Notes: generated by a model not told the origin, from the sequence alone. 64,000 nt of DNA from Opitutaceae bacterium (GCA_028284385.1 JANQRT010000054.1:62001-126000), one strand, 5' to 3'; positions 50,210-59,335 are shown, numbered from the stretch's first letter. Program-made: numbers and translations.

Positions 50210-53140
50210 ATGACGGCTAGTCCCCCATTGCAGACGACTGTCTTGCTCGATCGGCTGCTCGAGCAGGATTATTTCATCTTTCTTTCGTTCTTCGGTTGGA
50301 TGCTGGTGGGTCTTTTAGCTTGGACAAAACCCCTGGCTGAACGCGAGCGAGCTTCCTTCCCTTGGCTTTGGTTTGGGTACTTCGGATTTTCGCAAGCGGT
50401 TGCTCAATTCATCAGGCTGTTGTCCTTTTCGGATCCCTTCTTCCGCGATTTCAATGTGGGAACCGCCTTCGAGATGCTTGGATTCGGCTTGCTGATCGAG
50501 TTTGCTCTTCGATGTCGTTCAACCTATCGGAACCGCGGACATCTGCCTTATGTGGCTTTGATCTGCGTTCTGTTAGGTCTTTCCATTGAAACCAATGAGC
50601 TTCTGTATTCGCAGGTTGTAGCGGCTCTTGTAGTGCTCTTCGCCTCTTTCTGGACGGCGTTTCTCTTCTTCAAGGAGTCCGGAAAACTCAATGCGAATGG
50701 AAACATTACAATGGCGATTGGGTTGGTTCTGGTCGCTCCATCCTGGTTTCTCGGAATCGACAGATTGGCTTTTCTGGGCGTTCAGTCGGACCCGTTTTAT
50801 GGGGAGCTGCCCCGCTACGGCATTCCATCGGTAGCGATAAATATCCTTTCGGTATGGACGATTCTGACGGGCTTTTGGCGTCAGCGTCTCCAGGGCCGGA
50901 TTTATGACGTGGAACCATCTATCGGGCGGCAGCTTCAGTTTTGGGGATACCGTGTCCTTCCGGGAGCGTTAGGCTTTATCGTCTTGCTTAGTTTTCTGAT
51001 AACCCAGTCGAATGGCAAGCGAGCGAAGGAGGAGATGAATCAAAGTTATCTAATGCGTTCTCAATCCGCTGCGCTAGTGATGGCCGGTTTGCCGCTGCGC
51101 GATGTTCTGGATAATCTGCTGATTCAGGCTCAATCCTATCCGGATGTTCTTGCCAGTCGCATGCTGGATATAAAAAGCATCGGTTCCGATGTCGTCAACG
51201 TGTATGCGTGGGCTGGGGACGAAGAAGGCATCCAAACCATATCCGATCAGGAGAATTCGAAGGGCGTCCCTTTTATTGAATCGCTTCGAGAAGTTCTGGC
51301 TGGAAACGCGAGCTATCTGGACGGTCAGTCGTTTCTATTTGGTCCTGTTATTTCCAATACGACTTCGGTCATCCATGTCAGCTCTCCGATTATCGATAGC
51401 GAAACAGGTCTGCCAGCCTACTGGCTTGGCGTTGATCTCAGCGCAAACGACTGGGTAGTAAATGTATCGAGAACTCGATTACAGACTATTATAATTGTCG
51501 GTCTGGTGATGGCCTTGACGCTCTTTTTTCTGTATTACCAGATAGATCACGAATCGAAGGCCGATCTCGCTCTTGCCAAAGAAAAGGCCGAAGCTGCGGA
51601 TCGAGCGAAAAGCGAATTCCTCGCTGTCATTAGTCATGAAATACGCACGCCTCTGCAAAGCGTACTGGGCTACAGCGATCTTCTGAGAGGCACGCCGCTC
51701 AACGATAAGCAAATGTCTTGTTTGGATACCATACAGTCCGAGGGGAAAATCCTGCTTAGAATCGTTCAGGACATTCTCGATTTCAGCAATTTACGCAAAG
51801 CCAGCTTCGAGCTGAAGGACGATCATGTGCAGCTGAAACGGCTTATCGATGAGACTTTCAATACGATTCGGCCCATGGCGGAAAAGAAGGGCCTAGTTGC
51901 CGAGTTGAAAGTGGATGACGCGATTCCTGAGGTGGTCGTTGCCGATAGCGTGCGCTTGCGCCAGGTCTTGCTGAACCTTTTCGGCAATTCCGTAAAATAC
52001 ACAGAGAAGGGTAGAGTGTCTTTAAGCGTTTTGCAGGGATCCGTATCGGATGAAGACCGTCCTGGTGCTGTTGATTTTATTATCGAGGATTCGGGCATCG
52101 GCATCAAGAAGGAGGACCTAGGCCGATTGTTCGAGCCGTTCATTCAGCTAGAGAATACGGGTCATTTCGGCCGTGAGGGGGCGGGTCTTGGGTTGGCAAT
52201 TGTCAATCGCATCGTCGAACTCATGGGCGGTAGCATTCAGGTGGAAAGCGAGCGAGGCGTGGGTTCCAAATTTGTGGCGAGCTTCCATTTCGATCGTCTG
52301 TTGAAGACCTCCGATCTGGGCGCCATTGAAACCGCTCGGGATCCTATCGAAGTGGAGGCATTGTATGCCTTCGGGCAGCGATTCCCTCTCAGGATTCTGG
52401 TTGCCGACGACAATCCGATGGTCCGCCAACTCGTAGCTCAGTATTTGGACTCTCTTGGATACAAGGCTGATCTGGTTGATGGAGGCGGACCCGCCTCCGA
52501 GAAGGGTTTGAACTACGATCTTGTCATCATCGACTTGCGCATGCCTGATATCGATGGTCCTCAAGCCGTTGAGAACATTCGCAGCCAATCGGAAAGCGAT
52601 GATCATCCTTGGATTATAGGCGTTTCCGCGACCCTAGCGGAGGCTGAAATCGAGCGAGCGCGGCAATCGGGTATAAATGATTTTCTAGGAAAACCGTTTT
52701 TCGTGGAAGGTCTGCTAGAGCGAATCAAGGCGATTCCCCATCTAGAGGAATTCGCAACGGACTCGTCTAACAATGTAGTTGAAAATCCGGTACAAGAAGA
52801 GAATAGCGAAGATCGGGAATCCGTTGAAGTCGAGAGCTCCGATTCGATAACCGGTGGCGGTATGGGCATCTTTTCTCCCGAGCTCGTGCAAAATGCGGTG
52901 AAAGAGGTTTATCAGCTCAGTGAGGAGATGCGGGAGGCCCACGAGAGCGAGGATTTCGCCTTTATCCAAGAGAAGGCCCATTACATTTCGAATACGGCCA
53001 TGGCGCTCGGAATCGACAGTCTATACGTCGATAGCAAGGCCCTGCAAAAGTCGGCCGAAGAGGAGCGAAAAAGCGAATCGATGGAGATTCTCGAGCGATT
53101 AGAGAAGAATTTCGCTAGCTGGGAATCCAATGGCAGCTAG
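50210..53140 (+). CDS. Membrane hybrid histidine kinase with receiver and Hpt-like domains
   Basis: A 976-residue phosphorelay protein. Residues about 1-260 carry seven or so membrane helices (FIFLSFFGWMLVGLLAW and others). An extracytoplasmic sensor of about 150 residues lies between helices at about 260 and 425-445 (IIIVGLVMALTLFFLYY). Then come HisKA with His476 (AVISHEIRTPL), HATPase (GNSVKYTEKG, DSGIGIKKEDLG, GAGLGLAIVNRI), a receiver with Asp775 (VIIDLRMPDIDG) and a C-terminal Hpt-like helix bundle with His924 (QEKAHYISNTAMALG). The signal is unknown. Divergent from another hybrid kinase. Confidence 0.92.
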   Translation: MTASPPLQTTVLLDRLLEQDYFIFLSFFGWMLVGLLAWTKPLAERERASFPWLWFGYFGFSQAVAQFIRLLSFSDPFFRDFNVGTAFEMLGFGLLIEFALRCRSTYRNRGHLPYVALICVLLGLSIETNELLYSQVVAALVVLFASFWTAFLFFKESGKLNANGNITMAIGLVLVAPSWFLGIDRLAFLGVQSDPFYGELPRYGIPSVAINILSVWTILTGFWRQRLQGRIYDVEPSIGRQLQFWGYRVLPGALGFIVLLSFLITQSNGKRAKEEMNQSYLMRSQSAALVMAGLPLRDVLDNLLIQAQSYPDVLASRMLDIKSIGSDVVNVYAWAGDEEGIQTISDQENSKGVPFIESLREVLAGNASYLDGQSFLFGPVISNTTSVIHVSSPIIDSETGLPAYWLGVDLSANDWVVNVSRTRLQTIIIVGLVMALTLFFLYYQIDHESKADLALAKEKAEAADRAKSEFLAVISHEIRTPLQSVLGYSDLLRGTPLNDKQMSCLDTIQSEGKILLRIVQDILDFSNLRKASFELKDDHVQLKRLIDETFNTIRPMAEKKGLVAELKVDDAIPEVVVADSVRLRQVLLNLFGNSVKYTEKGRVSLSVLQGSVSDEDRPGAVDFIIEDSGIGIKKEDLGRLFEPFIQLENTGHFGREGAGLGLAIVNRIVELMGGSIQVESERGVGSKFVASFHFDRLLKTSDLGAIETARDPIEVEALYAFGQRFPLRILVADDNPMVRQLVAQYLDSLGYKADLVDGGGPASEKGLNYDLVIIDLRMPDIDGPQAVENIRSQSESDDHPWIIGVSATLAEAEIERARQSGINDFLGKPFFVEGLLERIKAIPHLEEFATDSSNNVVENPVQEENSEDRESVEVESSDSITGGGMGIFSPELVQNAVKEVYQLSEEMREAHESEDFAFIQEKAHYISNTAMALGIDSLYVDSKALQKSAEEERKSESMEILERLEKNFASWESNGS

Positions 53141-53367
53141 CTTCGCTAGCCCGATTTCCATCTCTTGCTGAATTGATTTTAGTGGGTTCGACGAAGTCGC
53201 CATGAGTAGTTTCGCTCAATCTCCCGTAGAGCGAGAACTCGATTCGGACTACCATGTTTTGGTTCACCCCTAAAGCCGCTTCATCTTCCTCCCGGTTGCC
53301 TTTCGTTTACGTTTTATTTATATTTTGCGGACTTACAAATTTTTAACTTTTTAGCCCAACACTGTTC

Positions 53368-53604
53368 ATGGAGTCAAAAATCGAAAACCATCATAACGTT
53401 AACCTGACCGCTTTTGCTCTGATCTTCATCATTAGCGTCATCAGCTCTTTTCAGAACATCGCTTCGCAACGGGTTCTTGCTGAGCATTTCGAACCGACAC
53501 TCTTCCTCGCGCTGATGCCTTTCCTATCGATGTTTATCGCCGCTTCTTCGCTCTATGCTTTGTTTGCTACGCTGAAAAGCCGTCGAAAAGCGCTAAAGGC
53601 TTAA
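53368..53604 (+). CDS. Small membrane protein
   Basis: A 78-residue protein with two hydrophobic helices (LTAFALIFIISVISSF and LFLALMPFLSMFIAASSLYALF) and a basic tail (KSRRKALKA). I recognise no family. The ATG lies 228 bp after the kinase stop, so it probably has its own promoter. Hydrophobic composition and codon pattern support a real gene, but its role is unknown. Confidence 0.55.
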   Translation: MESKIENHHNVNLTAFALIFIISVISSFQNIASQRVLAEHFEPTLFLALMPFLSMFIAASSLYALFATLKSRRKALKA

Positions 53605-53632
53605 CCTGAAAAAGTTCCAACCCTTCAACGAT

Positions 53633-54175
53633 TCACTTGCTTGGCGAAGGGCGAAACGCTTTCATCACATCGTCGTTAGTTTCTAGATACGCCCCGCCGA
53701 TTAAATCGATGCAGTAGGGAATAGCGGGGAAAACCGCTTCCAGGTTTTCTCGAATGGCTTTGGGTTTTCCTGGGAGATTGACGATGAGACTGCTGCCACG
53801 CGTACCAGCCGTCTGACGAGATAGAATAGCGGTGGGCACATACTTGAGCGAAGCTGCTCGCATGAGTTCTCCAAAACCTGGAAGCATTTTCTCGCAAACG
53901 ATTTCCGTGGCTTCGGGAGTGACGTCCCTTGCGGCAGGTCCTGTGCCGCCTGTCGTCACAATCAAACTACAGTTTTCCTTATCGGCGAACTCTATGAGCT
54001 TCGCTTCGATTTGATCCTGTTCGTCGGGAATGACGGCGTATTTTGGCTCGAAAGGGGAGGTCAACCACTCCTTTAGCAACTCGAGGCAGGCCTTTCCGGG
54101 GAGGTCTTCGTAGATTCCCTGGGACGCTCTATCCGAGATGTTGATGATGCCGATTTTCGCTATGGATTCGCTCAT
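53633..54175 (-). CDS. mog: Molybdopterin adenylyltransferase (Mog/MoaB family)
   Basis: This enzyme adenylates molybdopterin before molybdenum insertion. The protein of about 180 residues has KIGIINISDRASQGIYEDLPG, IPDEQDQIEAKLIEFAD, the MPT-binding LIVTTGGTGPAARDVTPEAT and LSRQTAGTRGSSLIVNLPGKPKAI. The start at 54175 (MSESIAKIG) is preferred; a frame to 54223 would add 16 unconserved residues. It acts in molybdenum cofactor synthesis; no other moa or moe gene is in the window. Confidence 0.9.
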   Translation of the reverse strand: MSESIAKIGIINISDRASQGIYEDLPGKACLELLKEWLTSPFEPKYAVIPDEQDQIEAKLIEFADKENCSLIVTTGGTGPAARDVTPEATEIVCEKMLPGFGELMRAASLKYVPTAILSRQTAGTRGSSLIVNLPGKPKAIRENLEAVFPAIPYCIDLIGGAYLETNDDVMKAFRPSPSK

Positions 54176-54362
54176 AAAACGGAGGTTTGACTGTTGATCT
54201 GCGCTTGAAACAGCCACTTTCAAGCATGATCTGAAGCGATTGAATGACGTTTTTGATGGGTTGACAGAGTTGCGGCTCGATTATGGTTTAGTCTTTTGCA
54301 TTGAGAAGGTCGACCGCGCCACGTACTTTGGTCCGTGGAGCAGGTTCTGATACCACAGCGTT

Positions 54363-54806
54363 ATGGCAATGAAAGAACATAATTTTCTGGAAGTCGTAGA
54401 TTTGATCGTCAAAGAAGACGGCCGATACGCTAAGGGGGGTTATGTCTTTCTGAAGAAGGCCCTCGATTTCACGATCAAGAAGGAGCGCAAAAGTCAGGGC
54501 AAGGTGGTTAGCAAGCAACGCCACGTGACAGGGCAAGAGCTTTTGCAGGGCGTTAGAGAGTATACTTTGGAGCAATACGGACCGATGTCCTATACGGTTT
54601 TATCCGACTGGGGCATCCATTCCTGCGAAGACATTGGGGAAATGGTTTTCAATCTAATCGACTACAACGTCTTCAGCAAAAACGAGCAGGATTCGAAGGA
54701 GGACTTCACGTCGATTTACACCTTTGAGGAAGCCTTCGTTAAGCCCTTCCAGCCGTCACGACGTCGATTGAAGAGGCCTCGCTACAAGCCAATCGAGACC
54801 CTTTAA
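54363..54806 (+). CDS. Minf_1886 family protein
   Basis: A 147-residue protein with FLEVVDLIVKEDGRYAKGGYVFLKKALDFT, HVTGQELLQGVREYTLEQYGPMSYTVLSDWGIHSCEDIGEMVFNLIDY and a basic tail. This is the Minf_1886 family, a conserved protein of Verrucomicrobiota, Planctomycetota and relatives without known function. It supports the taxonomic placement. It is close to the M16 peptidase on the same strand (94 bp). Confidence 0.88.
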   Translation: MAMKEHNFLEVVDLIVKEDGRYAKGGYVFLKKALDFTIKKERKSQGKVVSKQRHVTGQELLQGVREYTLEQYGPMSYTVLSDWGIHSCEDIGEMVFNLIDYNVFSKNEQDSKEDFTSIYTFEEAFVKPFQPSRRRLKRPRYKPIETL

Positions 54807-54900
54807 GCTTCCGTGGCGTCGCGCGCCGTATCTTTTCATTGAATGGGTCTTGGCTTTAGCCAAGCTCTGTCGCTTTCAGGCTATTCAGATTTTCCGAATC

Positions 54901-57474
54901 ATGTCAGATTTCCCACGTTCCCGCTCTCTCGAAACTAGCGAAGCTCTTATTGCTCCTTTGCTCAAGGAACCTGTCGACCGATACGTCTTGCCCAACGGGT
55001 TGACGGTGATCATGAAGCCCTCTCGGGCGGCAGCAGTTTGTTCGGTCCAAGTTTGGATAAAGACCGGCAGTATCCATGAAGGCAGGCATCTTGGAGCTGG
55101 GATGTCCCATTTTCTTGAGCACATGCTGTTCAAAGGCACTTCGAAACGAGGCGGACGAGAGATATCTGAAACGGTGCAATCATCGGGCGGATACATTAAC
55201 GCCTATACTACGTTTGATCGGACCGTATATTATATCGATATCCCTTCGGAAAACGTCGGAGTGGCTCTTGATGTATTGAGCGATGCTGTATTCCACTCTA
55301 CTCTTCCCGAAGAGGAGGTGGAGAAGGAGCGCGAGGTCATTCTGAGAGAGATTGATATGGGTGAGGACGATCCCGATAGCAAACTCACCAAGGCCTTGTT
55401 CGAAACCGCCTTTCGCAGTCATCATTATAGATATCCTATTATTGGGTACAGAGAGGTATTTTCGAAACTGTCGAGAAATGATTTGGTTGAGTATTATAAA
55501 GCTAGATACGTTCCCAACAACATGGCGTTGATCGTTACTGGCGATTATGAAAAGCCGGCAATCAAGCAACAGATACAAAGCTATTTCGGAGAGGCGTCAC
55601 GAGCAGCGCTTCCCCCCGTCCTCCTGACCGAGGAATCGACTCAATTGGCAGGCAGGTCGCTGGAGCTCGAGGAAGATGTTCAGATCACGCGTATCGGCTT
55701 AGGCTATCAAGTGCCGGGTCTTACGCATGAGGATACGCCAGTTCTCGACACTCTTTCGATCATCCTAGGTCACGGCCACAGCTCGCTGCTCAACCTAAAG
55801 CTGCGTGAAGAAAAGCGGCTGGTGCATAGTATTGAATCGACAAACTGGACTCCAGGAAGCGTAGGTATTTTCTATCTGTCGATCGTCTGCGATCCGGAAA
55901 AGCGTCGCGAGGCGATTGCCGAAACGCTGGCCTTTATAGAGAGTTTGCAGGAAGATGGTTTTAGCGAGGAGTTGATTGAGAAGGCGATTCGCCAGTTGCT
56001 GGTTTCCGAGGTCAATGCTAGAAAAACCGTTAGTGGGCAAGCATCCCGTCTAGGAGCGGCCGAAGTGGTTGTCGGAGATATTGGATACGCCCGAAACTAT
56101 TTAAGGAATGTGTCCAAAGTTAAAGCTGTAGATCTAGTTCGTGTATTGAAGAAGTGGTTGCGTCCTGATCGTTTGACTCGGATCGTAATGAGCCCTAAAG
56201 GGGAAGATCCGGGCAGTGGAGGGGAGCTTTCGGTCTCCGCATCAGGCCTGGAGTTCGAAGAGGCCAGGCAGGAGAATGGAAGTGTTCTGCTCTGGAGAAA
56301 AGACGATCGCCTGCCGAACCTGCACTTCCGGATCGTGATGCAGGCGGGTTCTCTGCTAGAGGAGCAGGGCAAGCAGGGTCTCACTTCTTTGCTGGCCACT
56401 ATGCTGACCAAAGATACGGCGAAGCGTAGTTCGGCTGAGGTTGCCGAGGCTATTGAAGGCGTAGGTGGTAGTTTCTACGAATTCTCTGGCAACAATAGCC
56501 TTGGTCTGGCCATGGAGATTCTTCCGTCGGATGTGGACCTGGCTCTCGATCTTCTCGAAGAAGCTCTCCATTGTTCGAAATTCGATCCTAATACATTCGC
56601 GATCGAAAAGTCTGCCCAACTCGCTGGCATCAAGGAACAGGAAGACGATATTGTAGCGGCAGGCCGCCACGAATTGAGGAAGCGATTCTTCGGAGAGCAT
56701 CCTTTCGCTATCAGCGGCGCCGGCTCCTTGGATACCGTCCGGAAAATCGAGATTGATGATCTCAAAAATTTTCTGTCAGACATTCTGGTATCCGAAAACG
56801 TATGCCTGGCCGTTTCGGGTCAATTCGACGAGGCCGATCTGCTACCGAGATTGGAAGCGTTTCTGGCGAAAATAGAGAGAGGCAACGTTCGAAGTTCGGC
56901 TGCCGTCTTTGGGAAGCCTGCCGATATAGGCGCTCATCGCAAATCGATGGATCGGCAGCAGGCGGTCGTATTCCACGCGTATCCAGGACCTGGATTAAAA
57001 CAGAACGACTTTTACGTTTCGGAAGTGGCTGACGAATTGTTTAGCGGCATGTCGAGCGTCTTGTTCGAACGCGTGCGAGAGGAGCTGAGTCTAGCTTACT
57101 TCGTTCGCTCGTCCCGTATCATAGGACTAGATACGGCTATGTTCTTTTTTTGCGCGGGAGCTTCTCCTGACCGCTACGAGGAGGTCGTTCGCGAGTTGAT
57201 ACGCGAGCGGGATCGCGTTGAGGCTGGCGATGTTGGCGAAGCCGAGCTAGCTCGTTGCAAGACGCGCCTCAAGGCCGCCCGGCGTATGGGAATGCAGACG
57301 AATGCCGCTTGCGCAGGGCAAGCTGCCATGAATGTCGCCTATGGATTGCCCGCCAATGATTGGCGAAACTACGATAAGCGAGTGGATGCGATTACGATAA
57401 GCGATTTGCAGCGTTTCGCTAGAGACTACTTGACCGAGGCCCATCGCGTTGAGCTTGTGATCGGAGCCGTTTAG
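54901..57474 (+). CDS. M16 family zinc metallopeptidase (two-domain, pitrilysin-like)
   Basis: A protein of about 857 residues holding two M16 halves. The active half has the inverted zinc motif HFLEH (His70, Glu73, His74) in GMSHFLEHMLFKGTSKRGG, the distal Glu region EEEVEKEREVILREIDMGEDDP, and RYVPNNMALIVTGD. The second half (from about 470, LHFRIVMQAGSLLEEQGKQGLTSLLATMLTK) lacks HxxEH and is structural. No clear signal peptide is seen. The ATG at 54901 is preferred to the upstream TTG at 54850. Substrates are probably short peptides. Confidence 0.9.
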   Translation: MSDFPRSRSLETSEALIAPLLKEPVDRYVLPNGLTVIMKPSRAAAVCSVQVWIKTGSIHEGRHLGAGMSHFLEHMLFKGTSKRGGREISETVQSSGGYINAYTTFDRTVYYIDIPSENVGVALDVLSDAVFHSTLPEEEVEKEREVILREIDMGEDDPDSKLTKALFETAFRSHHYRYPIIGYREVFSKLSRNDLVEYYKARYVPNNMALIVTGDYEKPAIKQQIQSYFGEASRAALPPVLLTEESTQLAGRSLELEEDVQITRIGLGYQVPGLTHEDTPVLDTLSIILGHGHSSLLNLKLREEKRLVHSIESTNWTPGSVGIFYLSIVCDPEKRREAIAETLAFIESLQEDGFSEELIEKAIRQLLVSEVNARKTVSGQASRLGAAEVVVGDIGYARNYLRNVSKVKAVDLVRVLKKWLRPDRLTRIVMSPKGEDPGSGGELSVSASGLEFEEARQENGSVLLWRKDDRLPNLHFRIVMQAGSLLEEQGKQGLTSLLATMLTKDTAKRSSAEVAEAIEGVGGSFYEFSGNNSLGLAMEILPSDVDLALDLLEEALHCSKFDPNTFAIEKSAQLAGIKEQEDDIVAAGRHELRKRFFGEHPFAISGAGSLDTVRKIEIDDLKNFLSDILVSENVCLAVSGQFDEADLLPRLEAFLAKIERGNVRSSAAVFGKPADIGAHRKSMDRQQAVVFHAYPGPGLKQNDFYVSEVADELFSGMSSVLFERVREELSLAYFVRSSRIIGLDTAMFFFCAGASPDRYEEVVRELIRERDRVEAGDVGEAELARCKTRLKAARRMGMQTNAACAGQAAMNVAYGLPANDWRNYDKRVDAITISDLQRFARDYLTEAHRVELVIGAV

Positions 57475-57575
57475 AAAAGTCGAGTAGTTGTTTTCTGGGG
57501 ATAGCCTGCTTACTCTGGCATTCGTTCACAAACGGGCTCCTGTTTTCTCCTCCTTGGCTAGCACTGTAAAAAAAG

Positions 57576-57636
57576 GCCAGGCCGTCGAAAAACGGCCTGG
57601 CAGGTGTGGGTGTGTGTTGTGTGTGGGTTGGGAGGG
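57576..57636 (+). terminator. Strong hairpin followed by a GT-rich tract
   Basis: A perfect 10-bp stem (57576-57585 with 57592-57601) lies 101 bp after the M16 stop. Downstream on the plus strand is a G/T-only run (AGGTGTGGGTGTGTGTTGTG and onward to about 57632) instead of a T tract. On the minus strand the stem is followed by seven T. It is probably a transcription end signal of unusual type. Confidence 0.5.
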
Positions 57637-58095
57637 AAAGTCCTATATTATAATTTCCATCCTATTGTCTTTCACAAAAATTTCAAGCAATTCTTAGCAT
57701 CTGCCAGATCCGTATCCATTATTTGGCATGTTCATACTTTGAACCGATTTATGTCAGGGATCGAAGGCTATGCTTATAAGGGCTTTGATCTATTCTGACC
57801 GCTCGTTTTCGACTAATAGCTAGTGTATCAGGATTTGTCTCACAATCTTGGAATCAATGCGCGAGTGGTCGAACTCAAGCGCCAAGCGCCCAAAATAACT
57901 AATAAAACAAGGATGTCTGCATCCTTTGAAATGGAATCGAAATTCGACAGGTAGCTGGGCCTCGATTTTGGAACGCGCAGTCTGGGACAGCTGTTGTCTG
58001 AGGGGGTCTGGCAAGATGTGTTTTCAGTTTTATTAAGCTCTCAGGCGACTTCTTATAAGAATCGCTAAAATCGAGCTCAAAACGAACATCGATCT

Positions 58096-58125
58096 TTGAC
58101 AAAGCCCATGGAGCGCTCTTCAAAT
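58096..58125 (+). promoter_or_regulatory. Putative lexA promoter
   Basis: A consensus -35 box TTGACA (58096-58101) and a weak -10 TCAAAT (58120-58125), spacer 18 bp. The predicted transcription start falls at about 58132-58133, the first base of the lexA ATG. Confidence 0.5.
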
Positions 58126-58143
58126 AGTGTTCATGAACACTAT
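58124..58143. promoter_or_regulatory. 20-bp perfect palindrome overlapping the lexA start codon (candidate LexA operator)
   Basis: ATAGTGTTCATGAACACTAT is a perfect dyad. The lexA ATG (58133-58135) is at its centre. LexA genes are commonly self-repressed, so this is the likely SOS box for this organism. Confidence 0.75.
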
Positions 58144-58738
58144 AAAAAGTGGTCTTACGCCTAGGCAGAGGGAGGTACTGAGTTTCGTACGCGAGCAGCG
58201 GAGCGTTAATGGGCGCATGCCGTCTACTCGAGAGATACAGCGTCATTTTGGCTTTGCTAGCCAGACGGCCGCAGTGAACCACCTCAAGGCCTTGCAGCGA
58301 AAAGGAGCTTTGCGGCGCTTGCCGGGAGATCTAGTGCCGCTAGCTCGTCGCGAGTACGCGGATATTCCAGTACTTGGCAGCATCCCTGCCGGACGGCCGA
58401 CATATGGGGAGGAGTCGAATGAAGGCTGTCTGGCGGTGGATCTGTCGTCAGTGGGAATTCCGAGAAACGCTCGCACGTTTGCTCTGAAAGCTCGTGGCGA
58501 ATCGATGATCGGAGCCCATATTGAAGATGGGGATCTGGTCATCATGGAATTCAAGGAGCCTCGCGATGGGGATATCGTGGCGGCTTTGATTGATGGGGAA
58601 ACGACGCTCAAGCGATTCATCAAGCGAAATGGCAAACCTTATTTGAAGGCCGAGAATCCAACTTATCCGGACTTGGTGCCAGCCATGGAGCTAGTGATCC
58701 AGGGCGTTATGGTCGCCTTATTGAGGAGGGCCACATGA
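58133..58738 (+). CDS. lexA: LexA repressor (S24 family)
   Basis: A 201-residue SOS repressor. An N-terminal winged helix (LTPRQREVLSFV, GRMPSTREIQRHFGFASQTAAVNHLKAL) precedes the cleavage site Ala86-Gly87 (GSIPAGRP) and the protease domain with Ser124 (ARGESMIGAHIEDGDLV) and Lys160 (ETTLKRF). The ATG at 58133 is chosen because the family starts just before LTPRQREVL. No Shine-Dalgarno sequence precedes it, and the operator-like palindrome covers it, suggesting leaderless translation. Two small ORFs follow, the first overlapping the stop by 4 bp. Confidence 0.93.
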   Translation: MNTIKSGLTPRQREVLSFVREQRSVNGRMPSTREIQRHFGFASQTAAVNHLKALQRKGALRRLPGDLVPLARREYADIPVLGSIPAGRPTYGEESNEGCLAVDLSSVGIPRNARTFALKARGESMIGAHIEDGDLVIMEFKEPRDGDIVAALIDGETTLKRFIKRNGKPYLKAENPTYPDLVPAMELVIQGVMVALLRRAT

Positions 58739-59007
58739 AGATGGGAGAAGCAAGTCTCCAACCTCTCGCTTTAGAGCGGGGGAGGAGCGAAAACGAGCGC
58801 CAGCCGCTGTCCGCCGCATATGCGGCGGACGCGCTGGCTGGCGTGGCTCAGAGACGAGCGAGCTATGGAGGGGGCGGCATGACGGAGATTCTCAATCGTC
58901 AGCCAATTGTCTCTATGGGTGAGGATTTCGAGGGCTATGGCAAAGACGCCGCGAGTATAGGAGATTTAATAGCGTATTTAAAAATAAAGTACAAAATCGG
59001 AGAATAG
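58735..59007 (+). CDS. Small unrecognised protein coupled to lexA
   Basis: A 90-residue ORF whose ATG overlaps the lexA stop (ATGA) and follows GAGGAGG (58723-58729). A second start at 58879, with GGAGG 7 nt upstream, would give 42 residues (MTEILNRQPIVSMGEDFEGY onward). The C-terminal part (GKDAASIGDLIAYLKIKYKIGE) looks most like a folded peptide; the N-terminal part coincides with a strong hairpin. No membrane helix and no family recognised. Its placement implies SOS co-expression. A role in damage-induced mutagenesis or division arrest would be a guess. Confidence 0.6.
   Translation: MKMGEASLQPLALERGRSENERQPLSAAYAADALAGVAQRRASYGGGGMTEILNRQPIVSMGEDFEGYGKDAASIGDLIAYLKIKYKIGE
58809..58830. 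repeat. 22-bp perfect inverted repeat inside the lexA-linked ORF
   Basis: Arms GTCCGCCGCAT and ATGCGGCGGAC (58809-58819, 58820-58830), extended outward by CCAGC/GCTGG. In RNA it would form a very stable hairpin between the two possible start codons of the small ORF (58735 and 58879). Confidence 0.75.
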
Positions 59008-59011
59008 ACGA

Positions 59012-59167
59012 ATGGATAAGAGAAACAGGAGAATCATCATCGAAGACAGCCGCAGCCAGAATATGCTCGATCGGCTGTTGGGCACGCGCAAAGAGGTGTT
59101 GCTTCGGCGTCGAAGATGGTTGCTGTTGGCCAACGGTGGAGTGCTCCAGAAGCCTTCCGCCGCATAA
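59012..59167 (+). CDS. Very small basic protein, third gene of the lexA cluster
   Basis: A 51-codon ORF: MDKRNRRIIIEDSRSQNMLD, then RLLGTRKEVLLRRRRWLLLA and NGGVLQKPSAA, stop TAA at 59165. GGAG (58999-59002) lies 9 nt before the ATG, and only 4 bp separate it from the preceding stop, so translation is probably coupled. It is strongly basic with a short hydrophobic patch (WLLLA). I recognise no family. Tight spacing supports a real gene. Confidence 0.5.
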   Translation: MDKRNRRIIIEDSRSQNMLDRLLGTRKEVLLRRRRWLLLANGGVLQKPSAA

Positions 59168-59245
59168 TACAGGCTATAGCTTTACTGTATGAGCAGCGCT
59201 GCTCTTGGCGTGCAGGTTGCTACGGTTTAGTATTAAGTATTGCAT

Positions 59246-59278
59246 GACACTGTTTTTCGCAGTGTCCAATTTTGCTTT
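59246..59278 (+). terminator. Possible terminator of the lexA operon
   Basis: A perfect 7-bp hairpin GACACTG/CAGTGTC (59246-59252 with 59260-59266) with a T-rich loop, followed by a weak T-rich stretch. It could alternatively be an operator for the next gene, a FadR-type regulator. Confidence 0.4.
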
Positions 59279-59335
59279 ACGCTTCCCCCTTCTTGGGTAT
59301 GAGATGCAACGTTTGTATCGTTTTTCAATGTATCG

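Larger units (their letters stand above)
57475..58132. other. Intergenic region upstream of lexA (658 bp)
   Basis: It holds a hairpin and GT-rich tract (57576-57636) just after the peptidase gene and the lexA promoter at the end. In between (57640-58080) I see no convincing gene. A minus-strand frame of 127 codons (57899-58282) runs through the lexA start and has no recognisable features. Confidence 0.6.

Noticed and set aside
57899..58282. Minus-strand ORF of 127 codons upstream of and into lexA
   Set aside because: It runs through the lexA start and HTH region on the opposite strand and shows no domain, signal peptide or ribosome site.
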